From Phytopseudomonas flavescens (GTDB lineage Bacteria > Pseudomonadota > Gammaproteobacteria > Pseudomonadales > Pseudomonadaceae): a stretch of DNA of 50,429 nucleotides. The notes beneath the pieces were generated by a model that had not been told where the DNA came from, did no database searches, and saw only the letters and a program-made list of their open reading frames with translations. Below, piece after piece: positions 1 to 6,337 of the stretch. Position 1 is the first letter of the stretch. Each line of letters opens with the position of its first letter. The stretch is from assembly GCF_900100535.1 (NCBI RefSeq), contig NZ_FNDG01000031.1, positions 1 to 50,429 on the forward strand. The letters run 5' to 3'. Position numbers and translations under genes: made by a program.

Positions 1-111
1 GAACCCTGCCGGGTCATTGGCGAGCTTGCCCTTAGTGCGGTGCTTGCCGTTTGCCTGCACCGTGGCAATGTCGAATGAGTGTTTAGCGATGTCGATTCCG
101 ACTACAGACAT
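1..111 (-). CDS. IS110-family transposase (DEDD), N-terminal fragment cut by window edge
   Basis: The first 37 codons of an IS110-type recombinase, starting ATG at 111 and running off the window at base 1. The translation opens MSVVGIDIAKHSFDIATV. The GIDIAK motif carries Asp7, the first acidic residue of the RuvC-like DEDD domain of this family. An AGAGGAGAAG ribosome-binding sequence lies just upstream of the ATG. Family enzymes recombine a circular IS junction with target DNA using a bridge RNA encoded beside the gene. The rest of the domain and the C-terminal Tnp domain cannot be seen here; a C-terminal Tnp domain of the same kind is at the other window edge (50101-50429). Confidence 0.9.
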   Translation of the reverse strand, partial: MSVVGIDIAKHSFDIATVQANGKHRTKGKLANDPAGF

Positions 112-136
112 GGTCTTCTCCTCTTTCAGTCTGATC

Positions 137-326
137 GTCACTGCATCCGTCCAGCCTTGCTGATGCGAGCTCGAGGCTCTGGATACCGTTCGGACTTATC
201 AGGATGAGTGTGGAGGAGCGCAGCGCAATCTACGTCGCAAGCTCGAGGCTTAAGGGTGGACACAGCTTGCAGCTCCTCCCCCGATGATCAGTCGGGAACT
301 ATCGCCTCTCGTGAGGCAGTAGTCGA
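137..326 (-). ncRNA. Putative IS110 bridge RNA
   Basis: The leader folds, read on the minus strand, into the three-part layout known for IS110 bridge RNAs. (1) A 5' hairpin at 298-323: GCCTC stem with a 4-base loop, and an outer ACTA/TAGT stem. (2) A target-binding loop closed by an 8-bp stem (272-279 with 212-219), with an inner 7-bp stem (264-270 with 237-243). (3) A donor-binding loop closed by a 9-bp stem with one bulge (202-210 with 139-148). A further 5-bp hairpin is at 280-296. In the target loop, 252-262 reads UGUCCACCCUU as RNA, identical to the REP flank of the element, and 230-234 gives CGUAG, complementary to CTACG. In the donor loop, 182-189 matches the IS right end at 50085-50092, and 156-159 can pair with CTTG at the left junction (334-331). 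Exact RNA ends are not visible. The fold was judged by eye. Confidence 0.7.
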
Positions 327-332
327 GATACA

Positions 333-360
333 AGGGTGGACAACGCGAAGCTTGTCCACC
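333..360 (+). repeat. REP hairpin at the IS110 insertion point
   Basis: Palindromic repeat with arms GGTGGACAA and TTGTCCACC around CGCGAAGC. The 5' tetranucleotide GTAG found on sibling copies (597-600, 1323-1326, 1479-1482) is reduced to AG, because IS110 sequence abuts at 332. This REP stands 36 bases before a truncated RAYT reading frame. The same REP plus leader precedes the intact RAYT at 1482-1545. Confidence 0.85.
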
Positions 361-396
361 AGGGTTAAGGCAACACACTGCTCAAGGACGAGCACC

Positions 397-531
397 ATGC
401 CCGATTACCGCCGTGCCCGTGTTCCTGGCGCCACTTACTTCTTCACCGTCAACCTGCGTGCCCGCCGCAGCGACCTGCTGATCCGCGAGATCAATCTGCT
501 GCGCGAGACGGTGCAAGCCACCAGCAAGTAG
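397..531 (+). pseudogene. Truncated copy of the REP-associated tyrosine transposase
   Basis: Forty-four codons starting ATG at 397 are almost identical to the first 41 codons of the intact RAYT gene at 1546; both start MPDYRRARVPGATYFF. The preceding 60 bases, including REP and leader, are also shared. Similarity stops near 520. There the sequence enters CAGCAAGTAGCCCGGAC (522-538), which also occurs at 1394-1410 just before another REP pair, and a TAG there ends the frame. The HUH motif and catalytic tyrosine are absent, so the product cannot be an active transposase. It looks like the relic of a duplication or deletion between REP-flanked copies. Confidence 0.85.
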
Positions 532-546
532 CCCGGACACCCCGCA

Positions 547-626
547 ATGGTGGATGAAAAGAGCGTCATCCACCTACGCGAGGCGGGAATCGTGGCGTAG
601 GGTGGACAACGCGAAGCTTGTCCACC
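547..626 (+). repeat. Paired REP (BIME-like) element
   Basis: Two REP hairpins. The first (547-574) has arms GGTGGATGA and TCATCCACC around AAAGAGCG. The second (597-626) has the conserved 5' GTAG and arms GGTGGACAA/TTGTCCACC. The pair follows the truncated RAYT fragment. CGTAGGGTGGACA at 596-608 is a complete copy of the site predicted for the neighbouring IS110 bridge RNA. The following 627-799 shows no gene. Confidence 0.85.
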
Positions 627-799
627 GTTCAGGACGCCCAAATTCAGTGGGAAGCCTGGACGAGCTCTGCCCGCACAAGCCGTTGTCCTTGACCGGTTCC
701 GTCCACATCCCTACCCTACTCAACGGCGCCTAAGAAACGCTTCACGCAGCGGCAATACTGCTCCCGAAAGCAGCGGTGTATTCCATTGAGGTAATGGAT

Positions 800-1261
800 A
801 TGCCAACTCAATCCGCATTCCCCGCCATACCCGCCCTCCCCGGCGAAACCCTGATCCCGACGACCTTCACCCGTCACCGCCGCCAACTGCGCGCCCTGTT
901 GCTCGAACCGCACTGCTGGTTCTGCGCCCGCGACCTGGGCCGGCTGATCGGCCAGCCGCATTTGGAAGAACGCGTTACACGCACGCTGGATGCCGACCAG
1001 TTGCTCGATGCCGTGCTGCTCAACACCCACGGCCAAGCGGAGACGACCCGGCTGATCAGCGAATCCGGCGTGTACGCCGCGCTGATCCACTACTACCACC
1101 CGGAAAACCGCTGCATCCGCCGCTGGCTCAGCGCCGACGTGGTGCCGATACTGCGCGAGGGCGAGCCGACGAACACTCACCGCCCGCGCCGCGAAAACCG
1201 CCAGGGCCTGTCGGTGCTGCACTGGCAAGGCGATGTGTGGATGCCGTACCGACCGACCTGA
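800..1261 (+). CDS. BRO-N domain (phage antirepressor-like) protein
   Basis: A 153-residue protein. Residues of the type WFCARDLGRLIG, then an ESGVYAALIHYYHPENR stretch and a following RRWLSADVVPILRE segment, are the recognisable pattern of the BRO-N DNA-binding domain found in baculovirus BRO and phage antirepressors. No second domain is present. ATG 800 is preferred over ATG 794 because GAGG at 788-791 is 8 bases from the former and only 2 from the latter. It stands alone between REP pairs and RAYT copies, with no phage structural or integrase genes nearby. Its DNA target and function are unknown. A second, smaller BRO-N-like gene is at 32806-33153. Confidence 0.75.
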   Translation: MPTQSAFPAIPALPGETLIPTTFTRHRRQLRALLLEPHCWFCARDLGRLIGQPHLEERVTRTLDADQLLDAVLLNTHGQAETTRLISESGVYAALIHYYHPENRCIRRWLSADVVPILREGEPTNTHRPRRENRQGLSVLHWQGDVWMPYRPT

Positions 1262-1273
1262 CAACCGCCACAC

Positions 1274-1352
1274 AGGGTGGATGAACACGGTGTCATCCAC
1301 CCTGCGCCAAACACCGGCTCGCGTAGGGTGGACAACGCGAAGCTTGTCCACC
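1274..1352 (+). repeat. Paired REP (BIME-like) element
   Basis: A variant hairpin at 1274-1303 (arms AGGGTGGATGA and TCATCCACCCT) is followed by a standard GTAG-headed REP at 1323-1352. The pair begins 12 bases after the BRO-N stop codon. CGTAGGGTGGACA at 1322-1334 is a second intact match to the predicted IS110 target. Bases 1353-1393 show nothing recognisable. Confidence 0.85.
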
Positions 1353-1417
1353 TGATTCAGGAGAAGGTCCGGCAGCCGTCATGTACGCCAATACAGCAAG
1401 TAGCCCGGACAACACCC

Positions 1418-1508
1418 ATGGTGGATGAAAAGAGCGTCATCCACCCTACGGTAGCCCGAAGTGGGCTTGAAGCGCGGTGTAGGGTGGACAACGCGAAGCT
1501 TGTCCACC
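1418..1508 (+). repeat. Paired REP (BIME-like) element upstream of RAYT
   Basis: A REP in reverse orientation at 1418-1450 (ends CACCCTACG) is followed by a GTAG-headed forward REP at 1479-1508. The second REP is 37 bases before the RAYT start. The arrangement repeats the one around the truncated copy (333-626). RAYT genes are typically flanked by the REPs they act on. Confidence 0.85.
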
Positions 1509-1545
1509 AGGGTTAAGGCAACACACTGCTCAAGGATGAGCCGCC

Positions 1546-2070
1546 ATGCCCGATTACCGCCGTGCCCGTGTTCCTGGCGCCACTTACTTTTTTACCGTCA
1601 ATCTGCGTGATCGCACCAGCGACCTGCTGATCCGCGAGATCGATCTGCTGCGCGAGACGGTGCGGGCCACACGCTCGCGACATCCTTTCCATATCGATGC
1701 CTGGGTGGTGCTGCCCGAGCATATGCATTGCATGTGGACACTGCCGCCAAACGATGCGGACTTTGCGCTGCGCTGGAAAGTCATCAAGTTCGCCTTCGCC
1801 AAACGCTTGCCGATCACCGAAAGGCGTACAGCCAATCAACAGCGACGGGGCGAGCGCGGTATCTGGCAACGGCGTTATTGGGAACACCTGATCCGTGATG
1901 AACAGGACTACCAGCGCCATTTCGACTATCTCCACGTCAACCCGCTGAAGCATGGTCATGTCGAGCGGCTTGGGGACTGGCCGTATTCGAGCTTTCATCG
2001 AGCGGTGGCGATGGGTGTCTATCCCGAAGGCTGGTGTGTCGAAGCGGGTGATGGCGATTACGGCGAGTGA
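1546..2070 (+). CDS. REP-associated tyrosine transposase (RAYT, Y1_Tnp)
   Basis: A 174-residue single-domain Y1 transposase of the IS200/IS605-related TnpA-REP group, the usual length for a RAYT. The metal-binding HUH motif is H59-M60-H61 in VLPEHMHCMW, and the likely catalytic tyrosine is Tyr128 in FDYLHVNPLKHG. Such single-copy domesticated enzymes bind and nick REP hairpins next to a 5' GTAG and are thought to have spread REPs through the genome. Here REPs lie on both sides (1418-1508 upstream, 2126-2152 downstream). A truncated copy is at 397. ATG 1546 is supported by AAGGATGAG upstream and by conservation with the truncated copy. The gene appears intact. Confidence 0.93.
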   Translation: MPDYRRARVPGATYFFTVNLRDRTSDLLIREIDLLRETVRATRSRHPFHIDAWVVLPEHMHCMWTLPPNDADFALRWKVIKFAFAKRLPITERRTANQQRRGERGIWQRRYWEHLIRDEQDYQRHFDYLHVNPLKHGHVERLGDWPYSSFHRAVAMGVYPEGWCVEAGDGDYGE

Positions 2071-2125
2071 GGCGCAGCGGACATGTGTGACAGACGAACG
2101 ATAGGCGCCATGGTCGGGCCTGATT

Positions 2126-2152
2126 GGTGGATGGAAAAAAACGTCATCCACC
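2126..2152 (+). repeat. REP-like hairpin downstream of RAYT
   Basis: Eight-base arms GGTGGATG (2126-2133) and CATCCACC (2145-2152) surround an A-rich loop. It lacks a clear GTAG head and is followed by CTGCTGG, so it is a diverged REP. It lies 55 bases after the RAYT stop. Confidence 0.75.
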
Positions 2153-2232
2153 CTGCTGGTTCGCCGATCAATGTGTCATGCACCCGCTGAGCTATGCTGG
2201 CTAGGGCACGTTCATACAGAAGAGGGAATCTC

Positions 2233-2610
2233 ATGAGTCTGTTCGGTAAAATTCTCGACACCTTGGGTTTCGGTTCCAAAGCGCAGGCAGCGCCCGCCGA
2301 GGCTTCTCCGCCTGCTGCGGCGCCCTCGGCGACGCCTCAGGCCGTCCCGGTGGTGGACGTCGTCGCCAAGCTGGAGGGGCTGGCGGCCAAGCACCCGGAG
2401 AAACTCAACTGGAAGGTTTCCATCGTCGACCTGCTCAAACTGCTGGGGCTGGACAGCAGCCTGAACGCGCGCAAGGAACTGGCCAACGAGCTGGGCTGCC
2501 CTGCCGAGAAACTGGCTGATTCAGCGCAGATGAACACCTGGTTGCACAAGACCGTGCTTCAGAAGCTCGCCGACAACGGTGGCAACGTACCGGCCGACCT
2601 GCTCGACTGA
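2233..2610 (+). CDS. DUF3597 domain protein
   Basis: A 125-residue protein. The N-terminus MSLFGKILDTLGFG is followed by a low-complexity Ala/Pro linker (about residues 16-40). The conserved C-terminal domain (VVAKLEGLAAKHPEKLNW, LLKLLGLDSSLNARKELANELG, MNTWLHKTVLQKLADNGGNVP, given in parts) is that of DUF3597. The family is widespread, small and cytoplasmic, with LysM-associated relatives; its function is not established. The start is supported by GAAGAGGGA upstream of ATG 2233. The gene is followed by a GC-rich hairpin and converges on the membrane protein at 2666. Confidence 0.85.
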   Translation: MSLFGKILDTLGFGSKAQAAPAEASPPAAAPSATPQAVPVVDVVAKLEGLAAKHPEKLNWKVSIVDLLKLLGLDSSLNARKELANELGCPAEKLADSAQMNTWLHKTVLQKLADNGGNVPADLLD

Positions 2611-2623
2611 TCCCGCCCGGGAA

Positions 2624-2643
2624 GGCCGCCGGCCACGGCGGCC
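2624..2643. terminator. GC-rich hairpin between convergent genes
   Basis: A perfect 8-bp stem, GGCCGCCG with CGGCGGCC, closes a 4-base loop. It begins 14 bases after the DUF3597 stop and ends 23 bases before the stop of the opposing membrane protein gene. There is no T-run on either strand, so it may stop or protect transcripts from both sides without being a canonical intrinsic terminator. Confidence 0.4.
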
Positions 2644-2665
2644 ACCCCGTGTCAGGGGGCGTCGA

Positions 2666-2956
2666 CTAGGCGTTGATCACCGCCAGCACGCCGCAGACCA
2701 CGGCGAAGGCCAGGGCCGGCCATTGCATGGGCACATAGAAGAAGTGGTGCCGCACGCCGTGGCTGCGGTCCCCACGGTTGAGCACCAGGCCAAGGGCGAC
2801 GTTGATCAGCGAGCCGATCACCACGCTGAGCAGGAACTGCATCAGGGTGACGTCGCCGGGCTTGACAGTGGGGTCCGGCCACAACCAGAGCCACAACAGC
2901 ACCACGATGATCGGCATCAGCAGGGTCATCAAACCCGCACCGCGATAGATAACCAT
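2666..2956 (-). CDS. Small inner-membrane protein, function unknown
   Basis: A 96-residue protein with three likely membrane segments: MTLLMPIIVVLLWLWLW near residues 10-26, LMQFLLSVVIGSLINVALGL near 38-57, and the C-terminal WPALAFAVVCGVLAVI. I do not recognise a named family. The start ATG 2956 has AAGGAGCG upstream. It is transcribed divergently from the membrane protein at 3042, with 85 bases between the starts, so the two may share a regulatory region. Confidence 0.6.
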   Translation of the reverse strand: MVIYRGAGLMTLLMPIIVVLLWLWLWPDPTVKPGDVTLMQFLLSVVIGSLINVALGLVLNRGDRSHGVRHHFFYVPMQWPALAFAVVCGVLAVINA

Positions 2957-3041
2957 CCCACGCTCCTTGTTTATCCAGGAAAAGCCCTTTATTTTGCGCC
3001 GGCGATTATGCGCGGTGACGACTGAACGTCAAGGAAAACCC

Positions 3042-3383
3042 ATGTTGGTCTGGAGTGGTTTCGGCTTTTTCATCCCGCTGTTGATTTGCCTGGCCTATGT
3101 GTTCTGCCACTGGCTGTTCGACCTCTTCGGCCACCCGGGCTACTACGACAGCCACAAATGGGCGGCGGGCCTGACCTTCATCCTTGCCGCCCTGCTCTGC
3201 GCGGGCTTCGTGCAGGGCCTGAAGCGCTACGCCGGGCAACCGGTGCCCGGGCAGGTGGTCGATAACCAGTCCATTCACCAGTCCCTGAAGCAGCACAGCT
3301 TTTTCTTCATTCCAGTGTTGTACTGGAGCCTCATTCTCCTACTGGTCGGCGGTTTCCTGTGTGCCCGCGACCTGCTCGCCTAG
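3042..3383 (+). CDS. Small inner-membrane protein, function unknown
   Basis: A 113-residue protein with three hydrophobic stretches: residues about 4-25 (FGFFIPLLICLAYVF), 45-60 (LTFILAALLCAGFV) and 88-110 (FFFIPVLYWSLILLL). A short hydrophilic Gly/Gln-rich stretch lies between the last two. ATG 3042 is preceded by AAGGAAAACCC, a good ribosome-binding site. No named family is recognised. It may be co-regulated with the divergent membrane gene at 2666-2956. Confidence 0.65.
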   Translation: MLVWSGFGFFIPLLICLAYVFCHWLFDLFGHPGYYDSHKWAAGLTFILAALLCAGFVQGLKRYAGQPVPGQVVDNQSIHQSLKQHSFFFIPVLYWSLILLLVGGFLCARDLLA

Positions 3384-3598
3384 GCGCCCGGGATGGATCG
3401 ACGGCGAACGCGCCTGCAGCCGTTGACGACAGGTTGACGGGCCCCCTCGACAGCGCGGGGTCAAACCATGCTTCACGCTGTGCGTTGCGCCGGGGTGAGG
3501 TGCCGTTACCTGGGTACCCGGCAGCTGGCCCGCACAACGCCCCGCTCCCGGCACGCGTTACACTGCCGCCCGCCGTTTTTATCGAGAGCCGCCTCGCG

Positions 3599-4294
3599 AT
3601 GTTCACCCTCGTACACCTGGATAGCCCGCCGCCCGAGTCCCTGAAAAGCCAGGTGCTGCAGATGGTGGTGGACTATTTCAGCGATATCAGCCCGGTGTCG
3701 CTGACGCCCGACAACCCGCTCTATCAGCTGTACCAGTACGTGATCGGCTACCAGGTGTACCTGTATCTGCAGGCCATGAGCGGTACTGCGGACAGCCCTG
3801 CGCACGTGATCCTGGCACTGGATGATCAGGACCCCTCCCAGGTGCAGGGGTTCGCCCTGTACCTGCCCTGCCAGGATGATGCCGAGGCCTGCAGCCTGGC
3901 TTATATGGCCGTGCAAGCCAGCCATCGCCGACAGGGTGTCGCGCGGGCCATGCTGCAGCGGATCGTCGAGCGCCACCGGCATGTCGAACTGGCCTGCGCG
4001 GCGGACAAGGTGCCGACGTTCGAGGCCTCGGGCTTTCGGGTACTGGCGGCGCAGGGGCCGCAGGTATTGATGAACACTCGTGCCTATCGCTCGAACGGGA
4101 TGGTGGCGGTGCAGGATCTCACGCCGATCTACCAGTCCACCGAGGTCAGGCAGATCCATGCCTACCTGGTGAAACAACACGGCAAGAAAGCCATGGCCGA
4201 GGCGGAGAAAGAACGCGACCGGCTGCTCGATCAGATGGCCCACCAGGCTCAATTGCTGGTGCACGAGCGCCGCGCCAGCGGCTCCCTGCATTGA
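3599..4294 (+). CDS. GNAT-family N-acetyltransferase
   Basis: A 231-residue protein. The acetyl-CoA-binding core is visible in the middle: SLAYMAVQASHRRQGVARAM contains the conserved basic R-R-Q-G-V-A motif A of GNAT enzymes. A helical, charged C-terminal tail (AMAEAEKERDRLLDQMAHQ) follows. The substrate cannot be predicted. ATG 3599 is chosen because it begins the conserved part; in-frame sequence upstream (from 3359) overlaps the previous gene and looks non-coding. Bases 4295-4578 after it hold no clear gene. Confidence 0.8.
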   Translation: MFTLVHLDSPPPESLKSQVLQMVVDYFSDISPVSLTPDNPLYQLYQYVIGYQVYLYLQAMSGTADSPAHVILALDDQDPSQVQGFALYLPCQDDAEACSLAYMAVQASHRRQGVARAMLQRIVERHRHVELACAADKVPTFEASGFRVLAAQGPQVLMNTRAYRSNGMVAVQDLTPIYQSTEVRQIHAYLVKQHGKKAMAEAEKERDRLLDQMAHQAQLLVHERRASGSLH

Positions 4295-4578
4295 TCGCAC
4301 CCGCGCGGCAAGCGATGCGTTGTAGCGCAGCCGGCTGTTGGCGGGCCTTCGCGACGGCATCGGGACGCTGGCGATAGCGCAGGCCAGGCGCTGAAGCCGG
4401 CATTGTTTAGCGCAGCCAAACATGCCAACCTTCCCCCGAAACGATCAGGCAGTGCGCTGACCTTGAGCGAACACAGGCTGGAGGTCACGCCACCGGCCCA
4501 TACCCTGTGGCTGGCAGGCCCAGCCCGGCGGAACAAGAACTGCATCGCTCGTCCAAACGCCAACTTGATGACCAACCT

Positions 4579-6156
4579 ATGAAGTCTCTTTCCTTCCTGT
4601 CGACGAGACTCCCTCCCTCAACGCTCACCAAGGCGCTGATTGGTTTCATCATTCTCGTTTGCCTGTCGCTGATTCTCGCTACCAGCTGGCAGATGAACCA
4701 GTCCAGGCGCGAGCGCCTCGCCACCGCCAAGATCGCGGTGTCCAACATCGTGCGCGCCGCCGAGCAGCAGGCCCAGGACACCGTCAGGCAGGCCGACAAT
4801 ACCCTGCGCGACCTGGTCGAGCGCGTGGAGCACGACGGGGTCGCCGGCGAGCAGCAGGCGCGCATGACCAAGCTGATGGTCGAAGACGTGGTGAACGTCG
4901 AGGGCATCCAGGGGCTCTTCATCTACGACGCGCAAGGCAACTGGGTGGCCAACTCGTTTTCCCAGGGGCTGCAAACGAAGAACAACAGCGATCGCGCGTA
5001 CTTCATCTATCACCGGGACAACCCCGACGCCGCCATCCACATTGGCTCCATCGTGGAAAGCCGAAGCACCGGCGACATGGTCATCCCGATCAGCCGCCGC
5101 ATCAATTCCGCGGGCGGTGAGTTCGCGGGAGTGGCCCTGGCCACGGTGCCCGTGGCTTACTTCCAACACTTCTTCGAGCGCATGGACGTCGATGACCGGG
5201 GGGTGATCTTCCTCGCGCTGGACAACGGCGAACTGCTGGCCCGGCGACCGACCCTGGCCGCCCTCATGACCACCAACGTTTCCAAGGGCGATATCTTCAC
5301 CCGCTACCTGCCGCACAGCGACAGTGGCACCGCGGTCATCACCTCCATCGTGGATGGCGTGAAGCGGATATACGCCTACCAGCGCCTCTCCGGGCTGCCC
5401 ATCGTCGCGGCCGCCGGTATCTCGTACCAGCACGTCTTCACGCCCTGGCGGGAGTACGCCTACCGCTCCGCCGCGCTGATCGGCATGATCATTCTGGTCC
5501 TGGCCTTGCTGAGCATCCTGCTGTACTGGCAAATCCAGCAGCTGATCGCCGCGGAGGCGGAACTGAACGCTGCCAGGAACGCGCTGGAGATCATTGCCCA
5601 GACCGACAGCCTCACCCAGTTGGCCAACCGGCGCGGCTTCGACCGGGCCCTGGAGAAGGAGTGGGGACGGGCCAACCGCAACCACAGCGACGTGGCGATC
5701 ATTCTGCTGGACATAGACTGGTTCAAGCAGTTCAACGATCACTACGGCCACCTGAGCGGCGACGACTGCCTGAAGCAGATCGCTCGCCTGATCGATGTCA
5801 GCGTGAACCGGGCGGGTGATCTCGCTGCCCGCTTCGGCGGTGAGGAGTTCGTGATTCTGCTGCCGGAAACGGACCTGGCAGGTGCCCTGAGCGTGGCCGA
5901 GAAGATCAGATCGTCCATCGAACAGGCGCTGATCGAACACCTGGCCAGCCCACTCGGCAAGGTGACCATCAGTGCCGGCGTGGTGGCCACCACGGCTCCC
6001 GACAAGGACAGCTTCGCGGCCATCCTGGCAGAAGCGGACAGGCTGCTGTACTGCGCCAAATCCCAGGGGCGCAACCGTGTCGAGGGGCGCTTCGTGCACA
6101 GCCGGCAGGAGGCCGGTTATCTCGCCAGGACCCTGCCGCTGAACACGGACACTTGA
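4579..6156 (+). CDS. Membrane diguanylate cyclase with periplasmic sensor (GGDEF)
   Basis: A 525-residue protein. A membrane helix at about 18-36 leads into a periplasmic double-Cache-type sensor (about 40-295, with FIYDAQGNWVANS and SDRAYFIYH motifs). A second helix follows at about 297-317, then a linker and a GGDEF domain (340-510). The active-site loop is GGEEF at 420-424, intact. RAGD at 411-414, five residues upstream, is a good RxxD inhibitory site for c-di-GMP feedback. It should therefore make c-di-GMP from GTP in response to a small periplasmic ligand that cannot be guessed. ATG 4579 lacks a strong ribosome-binding site, so the exact start is uncertain. Confidence 0.9.
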   Translation: MKSLSFLSTRLPPSTLTKALIGFIILVCLSLILATSWQMNQSRRERLATAKIAVSNIVRAAEQQAQDTVRQADNTLRDLVERVEHDGVAGEQQARMTKLMVEDVVNVEGIQGLFIYDAQGNWVANSFSQGLQTKNNSDRAYFIYHRDNPDAAIHIGSIVESRSTGDMVIPISRRINSAGGEFAGVALATVPVAYFQHFFERMDVDDRGVIFLALDNGELLARRPTLAALMTTNVSKGDIFTRYLPHSDSGTAVITSIVDGVKRIYAYQRLSGLPIVAAAGISYQHVFTPWREYAYRSAALIGMIILVLALLSILLYWQIQQLIAAEAELNAARNALEIIAQTDSLTQLANRRGFDRALEKEWGRANRNHSDVAIILLDIDWFKQFNDHYGHLSGDDCLKQIARLIDVSVNRAGDLAARFGGEEFVILLPETDLAGALSVAEKIRSSIEQALIEHLASPLGKVTISAGVVATTAPDKDSFAAILAEADRLLYCAKSQGRNRVEGRFVHSRQEAGYLARTLPLNTDT

Positions 6157-6337
6157 GTCGACGGGGTGCGGGTAACGCTGTGGCGAACGCAGCGCCCGCC
6201 CCGGCGCCAGGCACCGCCATCATGCTGGCCGGCTCGGAAACCATGTGTCGACGGTGGCGTTTCTCGCTGAAACGGCAGTGTGGCAACGGACGTGTGTCGA
6301 TTTTCTCGTGGGGCGGCATCGACTGACCAACGAAGCG

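Larger units (their letters stand above)
1..332 (-). mobile_element. IS110-family insertion sequence, 5' (left) end only
   Basis: Left end of an IS110-family element; the remainder lies before base 1. It consists of the transposase N-terminus (1-111) and about 220 bases of structured leader. The outer boundary is placed at 332/333. Other complete REPs in the window begin GTAGGGTGGAC, but here the IS sequence ending ATACA runs straight into AGGGTGGAC at 333. Read on the IS strand, the junction follows a CT dinucleotide (334-333), the usual IS110 core. IS110 elements lack classical terminal inverted repeats, so none is expected. What appears to be the other end of the same element type, on the same strand, is at 50084-50429. 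Confidence 0.8.

Noticed and set aside
333..1508. Regularly repeated palindromes resembling a small CRISPR array
   Set aside because: Units are REP hairpins with a GTAG head, spacing is irregular, there are no unique 30-base spacers or cas genes, and a RAYT gene explains them.
4618..6099. Long minus-strand frame opposite the diguanylate cyclase
   Set aside because: Antisense shadow of a gene with full Cache and GGDEF motifs.
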